A stretch of DNA of 34,122 nt from COE1 sp910588595. Its GTDB lineage: Bacteria; Bacillota; Clostridia; Lachnospirales; Lachnospiraceae. Under the pieces are notes generated by a model, which saw nothing but the letters and a program-made list of their open reading frames with translations, was not told the origin of the DNA and searched no databases. The stretch is from contig CARDBT010000047.1 in NCBI GenBank assembly GCA_948957135.1, forward strand, positions 1 through 34,122. Direction: 5' to 3'. A program made the translations under genes and the position numbers. Shown here one piece after another: positions 1-7,413 of the stretch. How positions within the stretch are numbered: the first letter of the stretch is position 1; each line of letters starts with the position of its first letter.

Positions 1-60
1 TGTAACAATTAACCAGTAGTCATTCTTGACTACACCATTATTATACTAGGAGAATTTTTT

Positions 61-618
61 ATGAACACTGTTGTCACCTCCAAAGAAGCCATCTTAGACA
101 CCTGCCGTCAGCTGGTCAAAGAACAGGGCTGGTCTGCCGTCAGTATCCGAAACGTCGCAGCAGCGTGCGGTGTCTCTGTGGGTTCCATCTACTACTACTT
201 TGACTCAAAGACAGCTCTTACCACAGCCACCGTCGAAAGCATCTGGTGCGACATCTTCCACTTTGCTGAGTCCGAAACGCACTTTGAAAGCTTCACTGAC
301 TGTGTACAGTGGATATTTGAATGTATCAGAAAAGGCAGTGAACAATATCCGGGGTTTTTTACCTCGCATTCCATGAACTTTATCGGAGAGGCACAGGCAG
401 ACGGGCAGCAGCTTATGGCACATTCCTGGGAACATATGCAGGATCACCTTTATATGATCCTGACCCAGGATAAAAAGATCCGTAAAGAAACATTTGACGG
501 GGTCCTGACTCCCCGGAAGTTTGTCGATATCATATTTTCACTGCTACTCTCGGCATTGATCCGGCAGGATTACGATGACAGCGCTATCCTGGAAATGGTC
601 AGAAGGATTCTATATTGA
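61..618 (+). CDS. TetR/AcrR family transcriptional regulator
   Basis: This is a 185-residue one-component regulator. Residues about 8-55 form a TetR-type helix-turn-helix, with the typical run around VAAACGVSVGSIYYYF followed by a DSK turn. The rest is the helical ligand and dimer domain, which is too divergent to predict a ligand. The start is supported by an AGGAG site about 8 bases upstream. The next gene, a membrane protein on the same strand, has its own sigma-A-type promoter with an inverted repeat touching the -10 box, so the likely target is that gene. Length and architecture are normal for the family. The regulatory link is inferred. Confidence 0.92.
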   Translation: MNTVVTSKEAILDTCRQLVKEQGWSAVSIRNVAAACGVSVGSIYYYFDSKTALTTATVESIWCDIFHFAESETHFESFTDCVQWIFECIRKGSEQYPGFFTSHSMNFIGEAQADGQQLMAHSWEHMQDHLYMILTQDKKIRKETFDGVLTPRKFVDIIFSLLLSALIRQDYDDSAILEMVRRILY

Positions 619-625
619 TTCCTTC

Positions 626-654
626 TTGACAACTATATATTTTTGTGTTATATT
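626..654 (+). promoter_or_regulatory. Sigma-A-type promoter of the membrane protein gene
   Basis: A perfect -35 TTGACA (626-631) is followed by a 17-base spacer and -10 TATATT (649-654). It lies in the gap after the TetR gene and reads into the gene starting at 731. Confidence 0.8.
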
Positions 655-666
655 GAACAACGTTCA
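654..666. promoter_or_regulatory. Probable TetR-type operator
   Basis: The inverted repeat TGAAC-AAC-GTTCA overlaps the last base of the -10 box and the start-site region. TetR-family operators commonly look like this and sit here, so binding by the adjacent regulator would block the downstream promoter. The assignment is inferred. Confidence 0.5.
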
Positions 667-730
667 GTATGAATGGAACATAAACACTCCAGAATCTCCA
701 CAAACCACGAAATAAGAAAGGAAGAAAAAA

Positions 731-1393
731 ATGCAGGCTATCGTAGAAACTTTATTTGACGCAGTATATCTGATCACCGTCATCACACTTGGAATCCTGA
801 TGATCCGCAAAAACAACGGGAACAGACAATATCGTCTGTTTGGCATCATGGCTGTTGTCCTTGGATTGGGCGACTCTTTTCACCTGGTGCCGCGCGCACT
901 CGCGCTGTGCACTACCGGACTGGAAAACTTCACCACTGCTCTCGGTGCCGGAAAGCTCATCACTTCTGTCACGATGACTATCTTTTATATCCTCCTGTAC
1001 TATGTATGGCGGCACCGCTATCATATTGAAGGAAAAAAGGAGATCACCGCGGCCGTATATGTTTTATCCGCACTCCGGATCCTTCTATGCCTCTTCCCTC
1101 AAAACGGCTGGCTGAGCCCAAATCCGCCGCTCAGTTGGGGAATTTACCGAAACATTCCTTTTGCCCTGCTCGGACTGCTGATCATCGTACTGTTCTTTCA
1201 ATCGGCAAAGGCTCAGAACGACACTGCGTTTCGATGGATGTGGCTGACGATCGTGCTGAGTTTTGGATTTTATATCCCTGTCGTCCTCTGGGCTGACGTG
1301 ATCCCCATGATCGGAATGCTGATGATACCCAAAACCTGTGCATATGTATGGACTGTTTTGATCGGTTATCAGGCAATGCGAAAGTCAGCATGA
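731..1393 (+). CDS. Polytopic membrane protein of unknown function
   Basis: This is a 220-residue, strongly hydrophobic protein with about six or seven predicted membrane segments: roughly residues 8-25, 36-55, 75-95, 105-122, 142-160, 170-190 and 195-215. Short charged loops separate them, for example RKNNGNRQYR and WRHRYHIEGKKE. No transporter or enzyme motif is recognisable. An AGGAAG ribosome site precedes the ATG. Its only clear context is the divergence-free pairing with the upstream TetR gene and the operator between them. That suggests a ligand-inducible membrane function such as sensing, export or protection, but the substrate is unknown. Confidence 0.8.
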   Translation: MQAIVETLFDAVYLITVITLGILMIRKNNGNRQYRLFGIMAVVLGLGDSFHLVPRALALCTTGLENFTTALGAGKLITSVTMTIFYILLYYVWRHRYHIEGKKEITAAVYVLSALRILLCLFPQNGWLSPNPPLSWGIYRNIPFALLGLLIIVLFFQSAKAQNDTAFRWMWLTIVLSFGFYIPVVLWADVIPMIGMLMIPKTCAYVWTVLIGYQAMRKSA

Positions 1394-1456
1394 TCCACAC
1401 CCCGGAAACTCGAGATTGAAAATGCGAAAAGTCTCGTGCAAAAATGGATTGTACCG

Positions 1457-1499
1457 GAAAGGTATAAAGTCTTCTTTTCCATAAGACCTTATACCTTTC
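1457..1499. terminator. Stem-loop between convergent genes
   Basis: A 17-bp stem with one mismatch (arms 1457-1473 and 1483-1499) sits between the ends of the membrane protein gene and the nitroreductase gene. There is no clear T-run on either side, so it may be a weak bidirectional terminator or an mRNA 3' end stabiliser. Confidence 0.5.
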
Positions 1500-1514
1500 A
1501 GAGTACATATCGAA

Positions 1515-2057
1515 CTACATAAACTTCACAAGCTCGTCCGCACTCTTTCTCTTCGGTGCTGCCGGCTCTTCATCTGCATAACCCACAGCCACGAGCGCAG
1601 CTACCTTCTGTCCGTCCTCAACACCGATGATCTCCGCCACTTTCGCCTCGTCAAAGATACCGAGAATGACAGCGCCTACACCCTTGTCATGTGCCGCGAG
1701 ACAGAATGTCTGTGTCGCAAGCCCTGCGTCAAACACCTCCCAGCGATCCTCTTTCGACGTCGTGTAGGAACCATCTCTCTCAAAACCGCTTCTGCCATGT
1801 ACCATATTGACTACGACAAGCGCAGCACAGCCCTTGATGATCCCATTATTGTGCTCAAATCCAAGTGTTGCCTCCTCTGCAATCTTTGCCTTGATCTTTG
1901 CATTCTCAACCACAACGTACCGTGTCACCTGCGTGTTTTTCCATGAGGGTGCAAAGGACGCCGCCGCCACGATCTCCTGCATGGTCTCATGCGGAACCTG
2001 CTCTGCCTTAAACTTTCTGATACTTCTCCTTGTCTCGATACACTTGATCGCCTCCAT
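1515..2057 (-). CDS. Nitroreductase family protein
   Basis: This is a 180-residue FMN-dependent oxidoreductase of the nitroreductase fold. The N-terminal ETRRSIRKF motif binds the FMN phosphate, and residues around SFAPSWKNTQ form the second conserved flavin-contact region. The segment near GVGAVILGIFDEAKVAEIIGV is typical of the C-terminal half. Length is normal for the compact anaerobe type. The start has a GAGAGGT site upstream. Such enzymes reduce nitro compounds, quinones or other acceptors with NAD(P)H, but the native substrate cannot be read from the sequence. The gene lies 56 bases downstream of the sufB-like gene on the same strand and could be read through from it. Confidence 0.9.
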   Translation of the reverse strand: MEAIKCIETRRSIRKFKAEQVPHETMQEIVAAASFAPSWKNTQVTRYVVVENAKIKAKIAEEATLGFEHNNGIIKGCAALVVVNMVHGRSGFERDGSYTTSKEDRWEVFDAGLATQTFCLAAHDKGVGAVILGIFDEAKVAEIIGVEDGQKVAALVAVGYADEEPAAPKRKSADELVKFM

Positions 2058-2113
2058 AGTAATACCTCTCTTTCGTTTTTATGCACACGCCGATACCCGT
2101 TAAGCGGCGTATG

Positions 2114-3031
2114 TTACTTCAGAAATCCATTGACGATCTGCTCCTCAGCCTGCGCCTCCGTGAGTCCCAGCGTCATGAGCTTGATCAGCTGTTCGCCCGC
2201 GATCTTTCCGATCGCAGCCTCGTGGATCAGACTTGCGTCAATATTGTTTGCCGTGATCTCCGGGATCGCGCGCACCACCGCATTGTCCATGATGATCGCG
2301 TCGCACTCCGAATGACCTGCGCATTTGTTGTTTCCGTTAATGTGTGAAAAAAATGTCTGTTCTGACATATCCTTAGCCACAGAACGTGAGATCACGTTCG
2401 TGCTGGAGTCCTCCCCGTCCAGATCCACATAGAAGTTTGTCGTCGCCTTCTGCTTTCCATGTGTCATCAGCTTTTCCCTGATGACCAGCTGTGCACCTTT
2501 TCCGAGTTTAGCCCTCGTAACCCTGTCCGTGGAATCCACGCCCCGTATCTGCACCGTATCCATCTCCATGTAGCTGTTCTCGTCCATTTCCACGATCGTC
2601 TCCGGATTCATCACGCGCTCACCGGTGCCCTCACCGGAACCATAATGTTTCTCCACATAGCGCACCTTGGCGTTTTTCCCGACAAAAAAGGAGTGGATAC
2701 CACTGTGCTCGCTTGCTTTGTCCCCGCCATTATGGATGCCGCAGCCGGCTACGATCGTGACATCGCAGTCCTCTCCGATATGGAAGTCATTGTAAACCAG
2801 CTCTTTGAGCCCTGTCTGTGTCATCAGGACCGGAATATGCACACTCTCCTTCTTTGTGCCTGGCTTGATAAAGATATCGATCCCTGGCTTATCCTCCTTG
2901 GGGACGATCTCGATATGCTCTGTCGAACGTCTCCCTGCCGCCTCCCCGTTCGCACGGATATTGTAAGCGCCGGCAGGCACTTCATGCAGATCCGCCACCT
3001 GCATCAATAATGTCTTCTGAATCTCATCCAT
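2114..3031 (-). CDS. SufB/SufD-family Fe-S assembly protein (SmsB-like)
   Basis: This is a 305-residue scaffold protein of the SufBD family. The repetitive beta-helix core is visible in segments such as NSYMEMDTVQIRGVDSTDRV and the C-terminal SECDAIIMDNAV to HEAAIGKIAGEQL region, the family hallmark. It is much shorter than E. coli SufB (about 495 residues). The chosen ATG has a GGAGG site 8 bases upstream; an in-frame start 33 bases earlier has no ribosome site. The ATG lies inside the end of sufC, with an 8-base overlap (ATGGATGA), implying translational coupling. With SufC alone and no SufS, SufU or SufD nearby, it matches the two-gene minimal SMS class of Fe-S systems. The sulfur donor is unknown. 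Confidence 0.9.
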   Translation of the reverse strand: MDEIQKTLLMQVADLHEVPAGAYNIRANGEAAGRRSTEHIEIVPKEDKPGIDIFIKPGTKKESVHIPVLMTQTGLKELVYNDFHIGEDCDVTIVAGCGIHNGGDKASEHSGIHSFFVGKNAKVRYVEKHYGSGEGTGERVMNPETIVEMDENSYMEMDTVQIRGVDSTDRVTRAKLGKGAQLVIREKLMTHGKQKATTNFYVDLDGEDSSTNVISRSVAKDMSEQTFFSHINGNNKCAGHSECDAIIMDNAVVRAIPEITANNIDASLIHEAAIGKIAGEQLIKLMTLGLTEAQAEEQIVNGFLK

Positions 3032-3752
3032 GGATACATCCTCCCGCATTGTGTTTGCACTCAAGATTGCCGCTCAACAGCCCCGGCAGTATCTCCTCCT
3101 TCGTGCCCATATTCTGGATCTCACCGTTTGCGATCACCACGATCTTATCCGCAATGTCGAGTATGCGCTCCTGATGTGAGATGATCACGATATTTCCCTG
3201 TGTCTTATCGTGCATCTTCTCAAACACTTTGATCAGATTCTGGAAACTCCACAGATCGATCCCCGCCTCCGGCTCGTCAAACACTGAAAGCTTCATGCCT
3301 CTTGCGATCACAGTCGCGATCTCGATCCGCTTGAGCTCCCCGCCAGAAAGGCTGCCGTTCACCTCACGATTGATGTAATCCCTCGCACAAAGCCCCACCT
3401 CAGCAAGGTACTTGCACGCACCCTCGACGCTGAGCTTCTCACCGGCCGCCAGCCTGATCAGATCGAGCACTGTGATCCCCTTAAACCTTACCGGCTGCTG
3501 AAATGCAAAGCTGATACCCAGATTTGCCCTGTCCGTGATGGACATGTCTGTGATATCCTGCCCCTCAAAAAGTATCTGTCCCTCTGTCGGCTGTATGATC
3601 CCTGCGATCATCTTGGCAAGGGTGGATTTCCCACCTCCGTTCGGTCCGGTGATCGCTGTAAAGCGATCGTCTATTTTTAAGCTGATATGATTCAATATAT
3701 CCTTTCCGTTCCCCTCCTCAACGTGATAGGATATATTCCTTAGTTCCAACAT
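3024..3752 (-). CDS. sufC: SufC-type ABC ATPase (Fe-S cluster assembly)
   Basis: This is a 242-residue soluble ATPase that works with the SufB-like scaffold encoded immediately downstream. Walker A is GPNGGGKST (36-44), the signature is LSGGELKR (135-142), and Walker B is VFDEPEAGID (from about 157). The sequence after Walker B and the ISHQ switch histidine near residue 195 are standard for SufC. An AGGAGGA site precedes the ATG. The gene lies only about 40 bases after an XRE regulator gene, with no room for a separate promoter, so it is probably transcribed from the regulator's promoter. Confidence 0.95.
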   Translation of the reverse strand: MLELRNISYHVEEGNGKDILNHISLKIDDRFTAITGPNGGGKSTLAKMIAGIIQPTEGQILFEGQDITDMSITDRANLGISFAFQQPVRFKGITVLDLIRLAAGEKLSVEGACKYLAEVGLCARDYINREVNGSLSGGELKRIEIATVIARGMKLSVFDEPEAGIDLWSFQNLIKVFEKMHDKTQGNIVIISHQERILDIADKIVVIANGEIQNMGTKEEILPGLLSGNLECKHNAGGCIHG

Positions 3753-3791
3753 GTATTGATTCCTCCTCCCATCAACAGTGCGGTCATATTA

Positions 3792-4082
3792 TTATGGCGC
3801 CGATTTTTTCGGTACAAATTCCAGTTTTAATGTCATTCCCATCCCATCGGCAAGCCTTTTTAACAATTTTAGCGACGGATTTCTTGTTCCGTTCTCCAAT
3901 TTACTGATATCCGCCTGATCAATGCCTGTTCTCTCGGCAAGTTCTTTCTGTGAAAGGTTTTGTGATATTCTGGCATCCACCATCGCGCGGATGACATCCA
4001 TTTCAGGCTGGCTGTCTTCCCACGCTTTCCTGAATTCGTCATTTTGCAACTGATCATCCAAATATTCATCAAGTGTTTTCAT
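3792..4082 (-). CDS. XRE-family helix-turn-helix regulator (HigA-like)
   Basis: This is a 96-residue protein with an N-terminal helical region (about 1-35) and a Cro/C1-type helix-turn-helix at about 38-90, including LSQKELAERTGIDQADISKL and the following NGTRNPSLKLLKRLA stretch. It resembles HigA antitoxins, which normally follow a RelE/HigB toxin gene, but no toxin or toxin remnant is visible upstream. The ATG chosen has GGTGAT, matching the 16S tail, 7 bases upstream; a GTG at 4097 is a possible alternative. Its promoter contains a perfect palindrome, consistent with autoregulation. The sufC-sufB genes follow at once, so it may govern Fe-S assembly; that is inference. Confidence 0.85.
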   Translation of the reverse strand: MKTLDEYLDDQLQNDEFRKAWEDSQPEMDVIRAMVDARISQNLSQKELAERTGIDQADISKLENGTRNPSLKLLKRLADGMGMTLKLEFVPKKSAP

Positions 4083-4173
4083 ATCGCGTATCACCACACC
4101 TTTCCAAATAGTCTTCCCACAAATTCTATCAGTCGCGTATCTGCGCTATCCGCACTTTCGTGTTTCTATGTCT

Positions 4174-4202
4174 ATAATATGGTATATATACCATATTGTC
4201 AA
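4174..4202 (-). promoter_or_regulatory. Promoter with palindromic operator for the XRE gene
   Basis: On the minus strand a perfect -35 TTGACA (4197-4202) is followed by a 17-base spacer and -10 TATTAT (4174-4179). A perfect 22-bp palindrome (4176-4197, half-site AATATGGTATA) fills the spacer and reaches into both boxes, so a bound dimer would block RNA polymerase. XRE antitoxin-like proteins typically bind such sites in their own promoters. The predicted leader is about 85 bases. Confidence 0.85.
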
Positions 4203-4267
4203 CATTTTATTGTATGGCACTCTGGGAAACTGCTGCCGAAACAGGCACCCGCAGCGCAATGCCTTGA

Positions 4268-5116
4268 TCAGATTTCTACCCTGAAGCAGATCTCCTGCCC
4301 GTCCTCCTGTTCTGACAGCTCCACTGTGATTTCCCCTTTGTGGCGCTTTGCGATCTGATTTGCCTGATACAGTCCAAGCCCCCTGTCCTCACGGTTGCTT
4401 TTCGTCGTGTAGCCCTTTTCAAAAAAACGTGCGATCTCACCCATCATCAGATTTTCCACCTGATTTTTGATCGCAAAGATCAGCTTGTCATTTTGGGCGT
4501 CGAGCACCATCTCAACTTTATTTTTTTCGGGCGTTGCAGCCTCAAATGCATTGTCCGTGAGCGTTCCGATGATTTCAACCAGCGCGTGTTCTGACACTGG
4601 TGTCACAATTTCCTGGCTCAGTACCTGTATATCGATATCGATGTATCCCGGAGCACTGATGATCTTACTGTACAGAAATCCAGCCAAAATCTTGTCTGAT
4701 ATCCGCAGAAGTGCGGGGTTGCAGCGCGATCTGTCCTCGTATATTTCTTTGCAGTATGTCGACTGCGCTTTCACAAGCTCATCATAATCCGTCATCGTCA
4801 CATGCATATTCAGGATCGCGTTCATATGATTGTCAAACTCATGCTGCCGCGCCCGGATATCCTTTGTCAGCTCCTCCATCGGCTTTATGTAGAGTTTGTA
4901 TATCTTCAATTCCTCCTCCTGGCGGCGAAGCGCTGCATAGTTCTGCGCCCAGTCCAGAAGTCCCAATAATATGACGGAAAATACTATGCCAAACAGAACC
5001 ATCACCTTGATATCCAACGTGTGGCTTAGATACAGATCGACCAGCAGATACAGCGTTATGATCAGCGCGACCACACAAAAGATCCGATATAAAAATCTCC
5101 TGCCAAGTTCAGCCAT
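4268..5116 (-). CDS. Sensor histidine kinase, GHKL type (AgrC/LytS-like)
   Basis: This is a 282-residue membrane kinase. Two membrane helices (about 10-28 and 37-54) are followed by a coiled linker and a phosphoacceptor region with QHEFDNHMNAIL (from about 91), the AgrC-like H-box. The ATPase domain shows LTDNAFEAA (N-box) and DRGLGLYQANQIAKRH (G-box). The very short sensor part, with only two helices instead of the six or so in AgrC, suggests it senses the membrane or a partner protein and not a peptide in a large pocket. It is the last gene after its response regulator, 48 bases apart. A GGGGG site lies 7 bases before the ATG. Confidence 0.93.
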   Translation of the reverse strand: MAELGRRFLYRIFCVVALIITLYLLVDLYLSHTLDIKVMVLFGIVFSVILLGLLDWAQNYAALRRQEEELKIYKLYIKPMEELTKDIRARQHEFDNHMNAILNMHVTMTDYDELVKAQSTYCKEIYEDRSRCNPALLRISDKILAGFLYSKIISAPGYIDIDIQVLSQEIVTPVSEHALVEIIGTLTDNAFEAATPEKNKVEMVLDAQNDKLIFAIKNQVENLMMGEIARFFEKGYTTKSNREDRGLGLYQANQIAKRHKGEITVELSEQEDGQEICFRVEI

Positions 5117-5164
5117 GATGATACCCCCTGGAATTAATTACTGTCTTTTCCACTTTGCTCCCCT

Positions 5165-5902
5165 TTAAGAATGCTGCATCTGCAGTTTTTTCCGAATCTC
5201 ATTCTTGTATGTGATACCGATCTCCACCTGATCACCGTTTTTCATGCTGATCAGTCCGTTCACGGTATCCACATAGTCAATATAGTCCTGGTTGACAACA
5301 CACATGCGATGCACCTGCAGAAATCTGTCTCCCGGAAGCTTCTCCAAAAGCTGTCTTATGGAAAGATATAGAACCTTCATTTCCTCCTTTAGCAGTACAA
5401 AGTTCACTCCCCTTGGTACTGCTTTGATACACACGATGTCCTTGCAGAAGATTTTGTAATTGATACTGTCCTTCTTGACAACCACATAAGCCTCCCTCGT
5501 CTCTCCCTGCTGCGACAAAAAAAGCAGTTTCCCGACAAGCTTACGGATATCTTCCTCATTGTACGGTTTCACAAGATACTGGTAACAGTGGAGCTCCCTG
5601 TACGCGGTCAGCTCCATGTTTGCCAGTGACGTGATCATAATGATCGGTGTGAAGGCGTACTCCTTCCTCATGCGCACCTCCCGCGCAAAGGTTATCCCTG
5701 AGATATCCTCACTGTCGTCTATGTCCAGATTAATGTCAAGCAAAAAAGCCTGAAAGAGCGGCTGCGCCTCATCAAGCGCAGCTCTTGCCTCCTCCAGACT
5801 GTTTACCGGAACAGCACACACATGTCCGGATACCCTCTCTACCATCACAGTAATCGCATCTAAGCACTCCTTACTGTCCTCTAGTATCAATATCCTTGTC
5901 AT
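5165..5902 (-). CDS. LytTR-family response regulator
   Basis: This is a 245-residue two-component regulator. The receiver domain (1-120) has the acidic pair E8-D9, phosphoacceptor D56 in FLLDIN, T91 and K112 in VKPYN. The LytTR DNA-binding domain (about 140-240) includes GDRFLQVHRMCVVNQDYIDYV. LytTR proteins bind pairs of direct repeats, and no obvious pair is visible just upstream of this gene. It is encoded 33 bases after the SPFH gene and 48 bases before its kinase, so all four genes from nfeD onward probably share a transcript. A GGAGGGG site precedes the ATG. Confidence 0.94.
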   Translation of the reverse strand: MTRILILEDSKECLDAITVMVERVSGHVCAVPVNSLEEARAALDEAQPLFQAFLLDINLDIDDSEDISGITFAREVRMRKEYAFTPIIMITSLANMELTAYRELHCYQYLVKPYNEEDIRKLVGKLLFLSQQGETREAYVVVKKDSINYKIFCKDIVCIKAVPRGVNFVLLKEEMKVLYLSIRQLLEKLPGDRFLQVHRMCVVNQDYIDYVDTVNGLISMKNGDQVEIGITYKNEIRKKLQMQHS

Positions 5903-5934
5903 GTCCGTTGTCCCCTCCCGTTTTTGATTCCATA

Positions 5935-6849
5935 TTACTTTAAGATTTCCCCGACTGATTTTACAAGCCCTGCCACGCCTTGGATTTCTGATGGAATAAT
6001 GATCTTGGTGGCATTTCCGTTTGCCGCCTTCTCGAACGCTTCGAGTTTCTTGATGGTGAGCACTGACTCGTCGGCGCCCGCATCTTTCAGGAACTTGATA
6101 CCTTCCGCGTTTGCCATCTGTACGATACGGATCGCCTCTGCCTGACCTTCCGCCTCACGGATCTTTCTCTCCTTTTCAGCTTCTGCACGAAGGATTGCCG
6201 CCTGCTTCTCCGCCTCTGCCTCGAGGATCGCGGACTCCTTCTGACCTTCTGCGACCAGGATCGTCGACTTCTTCTCGCCTTCTGCGCGAAGGATCGCCTC
6301 ACGTCGCTCTCTCTCTGCCTTCATCTGCTTCTCCATCGCGTTTCTGATCGCCTCTGGCGGGATGATATTCTTCAGCTCGACACGGTTCACCTTGATGCCC
6401 CATGGATCTGTGGCAACGTCAAGCGCCGAACGCATGTTTGTATTAATAATCTCCCTCGATGTCAATGTCTGGTCGAGCTCCATCTCACCGATGATATTTC
6501 TCAGCGTTGTCGCCGTCAGCTTTTCGATCGCCATGATCGGATTATCCACACCATATGCGTACATCTTCGGATCCGTGATCTGGAAAAAAACGACCGTATC
6601 AATCTGCATCGTAACGTTATCCTTTGTGATCACAGGCTGCGGCGGAAAATCCACCACCTGTTCCTTCAGATTTACTTTCTTGGCAACCCTGTCAAGAAAA
6701 GGTACCTTGAACCGGAGACCAACGCTCCACGTGGTGTTATATCCGCCAAGACGCTCAATAACATACGCTGACGCCTGCGGGACAATCCGCACATTTGCCG
6801 CAAGGATCACAACAAGAAAAATTGCTATACCCAATAATATAATTGCCAT
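5935..6849 (-). CDS. SPFH/Band-7 (stomatin-like) membrane scaffold
   Basis: This is a 304-residue protein with one N-terminal membrane helix (2-20), an SPFH domain (about 22-190) and a long charged coiled coil (about 190-250) built from repeated AEGEKKS/AEAEKQA-like units, then a C-terminal tail. It matches the QmcA/YbbK-type slipin group. Such proteins form cage-like oligomers that organise membrane zones and often bind proteases or NfeD partners. The NfeD gene ends 2 bases before this start, with a GGAGGAG site in its last codons. Length and domain order are standard. The two-component genes downstream are an unusual companion. Confidence 0.95.
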   Translation of the reverse strand: MAIILLGIAIFLVVILAANVRIVPQASAYVIERLGGYNTTWSVGLRFKVPFLDRVAKKVNLKEQVVDFPPQPVITKDNVTMQIDTVVFFQITDPKMYAYGVDNPIMAIEKLTATTLRNIIGEMELDQTLTSREIINTNMRSALDVATDPWGIKVNRVELKNIIPPEAIRNAMEKQMKAERERREAILRAEGEKKSTILVAEGQKESAILEAEAEKQAAILRAEAEKERKIREAEGQAEAIRIVQMANAEGIKFLKDAGADESVLTIKKLEAFEKAANGNATKIIIPSEIQGVAGLVKSVGEILK

Positions 6850-6851
6850 AT

Positions 6852-7292
6852 TTACTCCTCCTCATACTTTTCAACAACAAGTCTCACACCCTTGATATCC
6901 ACAACCTTAGCCAGGCTTCCCGCTGTGATCTTGCATCTCTCGTCCACTGAGCGCACTGCCCATTCCTGACCATTTACCACGGCACGGCCTTGACCGGCAA
7001 TGTTGTCGACATCCTGCGTGATCCTTACCACCTTACCAATGATACCCTCATAATTTGTCCTTGTCCGCGAATTGTTTATGTACCTTATCGCCAAGGGTCT
7101 CGTGAATATCAGCATTCCAAGTGATACCAACAAAAAAACTGTCAGCTGGAGTATGATCCCCCCACCCAGCATAGAGATAATGATCGCCACCAGCGCACCG
7201 ATCGCGAACCAGATCGTAGTCAATCCTACCGTTATGATCTCAATGATGATGAGTATGATCATAGCCGCCAGCCATACCATTGTGTTCGTCAT
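6852..7292 (-). CDS. NfeD family membrane protein (short form)
   Basis: This is a 146-residue protein with three hydrophobic segments (about 5-25, 28-46, 50-70) followed by an OB-fold-like domain, with the typical GIIGKVVRITQDVDNIAGQGRAVVNGQEW region (from about 82). This is the short NfeD form lacking the serine-protease domain. It is the usual partner of SPFH proteins and probably anchors or caps the scaffold. The start was set at the ATG preceded by AAGGAGGAGG; earlier in-frame codons lack a ribosome site. It is the first gene of the cluster running to the kinase. Confidence 0.93.
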   Translation of the reverse strand: MTNTMVWLAAMIILIIIEIITVGLTTIWFAIGALVAIIISMLGGGIILQLTVFLLVSLGMLIFTRPLAIRYINNSRTRTNYEGIIGKVVRITQDVDNIAGQGRAVVNGQEWAVRSVDERCKITAGSLAKVVDIKGVRLVVEKYEEE

Positions 7293-7308
7293 GATACCTC
7301 CTCCTTTC

Positions 7309-7338
7309 CTTATCAGAAAACTTTTCGCTCCTGATAAG
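7309..7338. repeat. Inverted repeat upstream of nfeD
   Basis: A perfect 8-bp inverted repeat, CTTATCAG (7309-7316) and CTGATAAG (7331-7338), surrounds a 14-base spacer. It is just upstream of the nfeD ribosome site and overlaps a possible -10 box (TATACT on the minus strand, 7337-7342). No good -35 was found, so the promoter is uncertain. It could be an operator or an mRNA hairpin. Confidence 0.5.
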
Positions 7339-7413
7339 TATACTTTACCGCACAATCCTGATCCGCACAATGGTTTTTGCGTGAATAAAGTGATTTCCGT
7401 ATTCAATCATATG

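Noticed and set aside
1..60. Promoter for the TetR gene
   Set aside because: TTGACT and TATACT are only about 10 bases apart and no other convincing pair was found, so it was not listed.
2087..2110. Small stem ACGCCG/CGGCGT after the sufB-like gene
   Set aside because: The stem is only 6 bp and is followed by an A-run and not a T-run on the minus strand, so it is not a convincing terminator.
4100..4260. Region where a HigB/RelE toxin gene would be expected
   Set aside because: It holds the promoter, palindrome and leader only; no toxin-like frame was found.
4268..5902. agr-type quorum-sensing locus
   Set aside because: The kinase and regulator are AgrC/AgrA-like in family only; no AgrB protease or AgrD peptide gene is present and the sensor is too short.
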